Source: Scylla paramamosain
Taxonomy: Eukaryota; Arthropoda; Malacostraca; Decapoda; Portunidae
Assembly (NCBI RefSeq): GCF_035594125.1
Contig: NC_087181.1
Location: 5,843,427-5,907,426, forward strand
Direction of reading: 5' to 3'
DNA: 64,000 nt
The position numbers and the translations under genes were made by a program. Under the pieces are notes generated by a model. That model searched no databases. It saw nothing but the letters and a program-made list of their open reading frames with translations, and was not told the DNA's origin. Shown here piece after piece: positions 63,199 through 64,000 of the stretch; within the stretch, counting starts at the first letter, position 1, and each line of letters opens with the position of its first letter.

Positions 63199-63420
63199 AC
63201 AAGTAGACAGCAACAGATAGATTAGGAATGGTCAAGAGACTGCTCCCCAAACTGTCACCAAGACATGAGACATCAGGACACAATGCTCCCACACTGATAC
63301 CAAAGCATGAGATGTCAAGACACAAGTAGACAGCAGTAAACTTATTAGGGATGGTCAAGAGACTGCTCCCACACTGTCGCCAAGGCACAAGATATCAGGA
63401 CATGAGTAGACAACAGTATA
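63199..63420. repeat. Short tandem minisatellite (2-3 units)
   Basis: AGTAGACAGCA-type starts at about 63203, 63324 and 63405, followed by GGTCAAGAGACTGCTCCC and CAAGACATGAGAT-type text. Unit spacing is 121 and 81 bp. Confidence 0.75.
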
Positions 63421-63426
63421 CATCAA

Positions 63427-63801
63427 ATGCAGGCAGCCTCCCATGGGGCTATTCCTAATCAGTCTGGCAGGGCCAAAGGCTTTATTTCAGGGCCATATGC
63501 TCCTTCAAGGCCAAGGAGATTTATGAGGTGGTGGCCAGTAGGATGGAGGTTACAGCTCTCCCATTCAAGGCCTCAAGAAAAATGGATCCAAGCCTTTTTC
63601 AAAAAGCATAAATTCCGCCACAGGAATCAACTAAATAAGAGACAGCAGGTACTCATCATCGCTTACTTTAAAGCACCCATAGGAAACAGTCCCCCACCCC
63701 TCAATGAAGAGGAAGAACTTGAACAAGTCTTGGCTGCTCATGATGAAGATGAGATCTCCAACTTTCATTTTGGAGGGTTTAGGAATGAGGGTGAAGACTG
63801 A
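63427..63801 (+). CDS. Hypothetical 124-codon ORF
   Basis: Basic in the first two thirds (RPRRFMRWW; KKHKFRHRNQLNKRQQ) and strongly acidic at the end (EEEELEQVLAAHDEDE, GFRNEGED). A TAA-free frame ends in TGA at 63799-63801, with a poly(T) run about 10 bp later. A terminal exon or a mobile-element protein is possible. No motif supports a function, and the ORF could be chance. Confidence 0.3.
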   Translation: MQAASHGAIPNQSGRAKGFISGPYAPSRPRRFMRWWPVGWRLQLSHSRPQEKWIQAFFKKHKFRHRNQLNKRQQVLIIAYFKAPIGNSPPPLNEEEELEQVLAAHDEDEISNFHFGGFRNEGED

Positions 63802-64000
63802 AGACTCAATAGTTTTTTTTTTTTTTTGTGTGTATGTGTGTTTCTTTTTAATATTCTTGTAAAAAGTGCTGTGTGTTATGGCTAAAGTGTTTTTTTCAAT
63901 ACAAAGCGTTGAGCCACCTCATGAGTGTTCCTACAAATAGTAATCTGGTTTATAAGAGTCCAGTTGAGTCCTAAACATTATTTATTGTGCCGTATAACAA

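Noticed and set aside
49864..64000. Third IMMP1L exon (VWLEGDN box)
   Set aside because: I looked for the motif on the plus strand by eye and did not find it; it is probably outside the window.

Overview
This is a eukaryotic window from an arthropod, most likely a decapod crustacean. The inference rests on very long (CT)n, (TA)n, (ATT)n and (CCT)n microsatellites, dense decayed non-LTR retrotransposons, and two spliced exons of one animal gene. There are no operons, bacterial genes or CRISPR arrays.

The only host gene I can support is a plus-strand IMMP1L-like gene for subunit 1 of the mitochondrial inner-membrane peptidase. One coding exon lies at 13488-13610 and the next at 49666-49863. 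Both have consensus splice sites and join in phase 0 just before the catalytic-serine motif. The intron between them is 36,055 bp and is built almost entirely of mobile elements and simple repeats. The rest of the gene was not found and probably lies beyond 64000.

Layout. 1-2510: minus-strand Gypsy-like gag-protease-RT remnant. 3030-5124: microsatellites, two back-to-back palindromes and a minisatellite. 5631-8090: a piggyBac relic split by a LINE. 8110-9312: another LINE copy. 11885-12768: mariner-like element with terminal inverted repeats (TIRs). 13488-13610: IMMP1L exon. 14055-16190: minisatellite and a LINE. 16408-20185: microsatellites around a relic gene (18301-19076) that has a TATA box and a heat-shock-element-like array upstream. 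20280-20711: inverted-repeat element. 20788-36750: LINE copies of three families, including a tandem triplication of a LINE 3' end. 36760-37520: Merlin-type transposase relic. 38220-45975: LINE-C copies, one holding a LINE-B insertion with a 395-codon reverse transcriptase ORF. 47563-49523: an inverted (twin-primed-looking) LINE-C holding a Tc1-like transposon. 49666-49863: IMMP1L exon. 50053-50506: Tigger-type element. 50654-61260: nested LINE-A and LINE-C copies plus a solo LTR. 61260-62326: a further LINE. 62330-64000: unidentified sequence.

Three LINE families are named here for cross-reference. LINE-A has an APE endonuclease, a Y(A)DDTTL reverse transcriptase and a poly(A) tail. LINE-B is CR1/L2-like, with an SGNH-esterase ORF1 and an 8-bp-type 3' repeat. 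LINE-C is CR1-like, with a coiled-coil ORF1, FADDAK and a (CA)n tail. The elements do not work together. They are independent insertions, and their nesting gives a relative history (C before A, B, Tc1 and others). All identifications come from motifs read by eye; no database search was possible.
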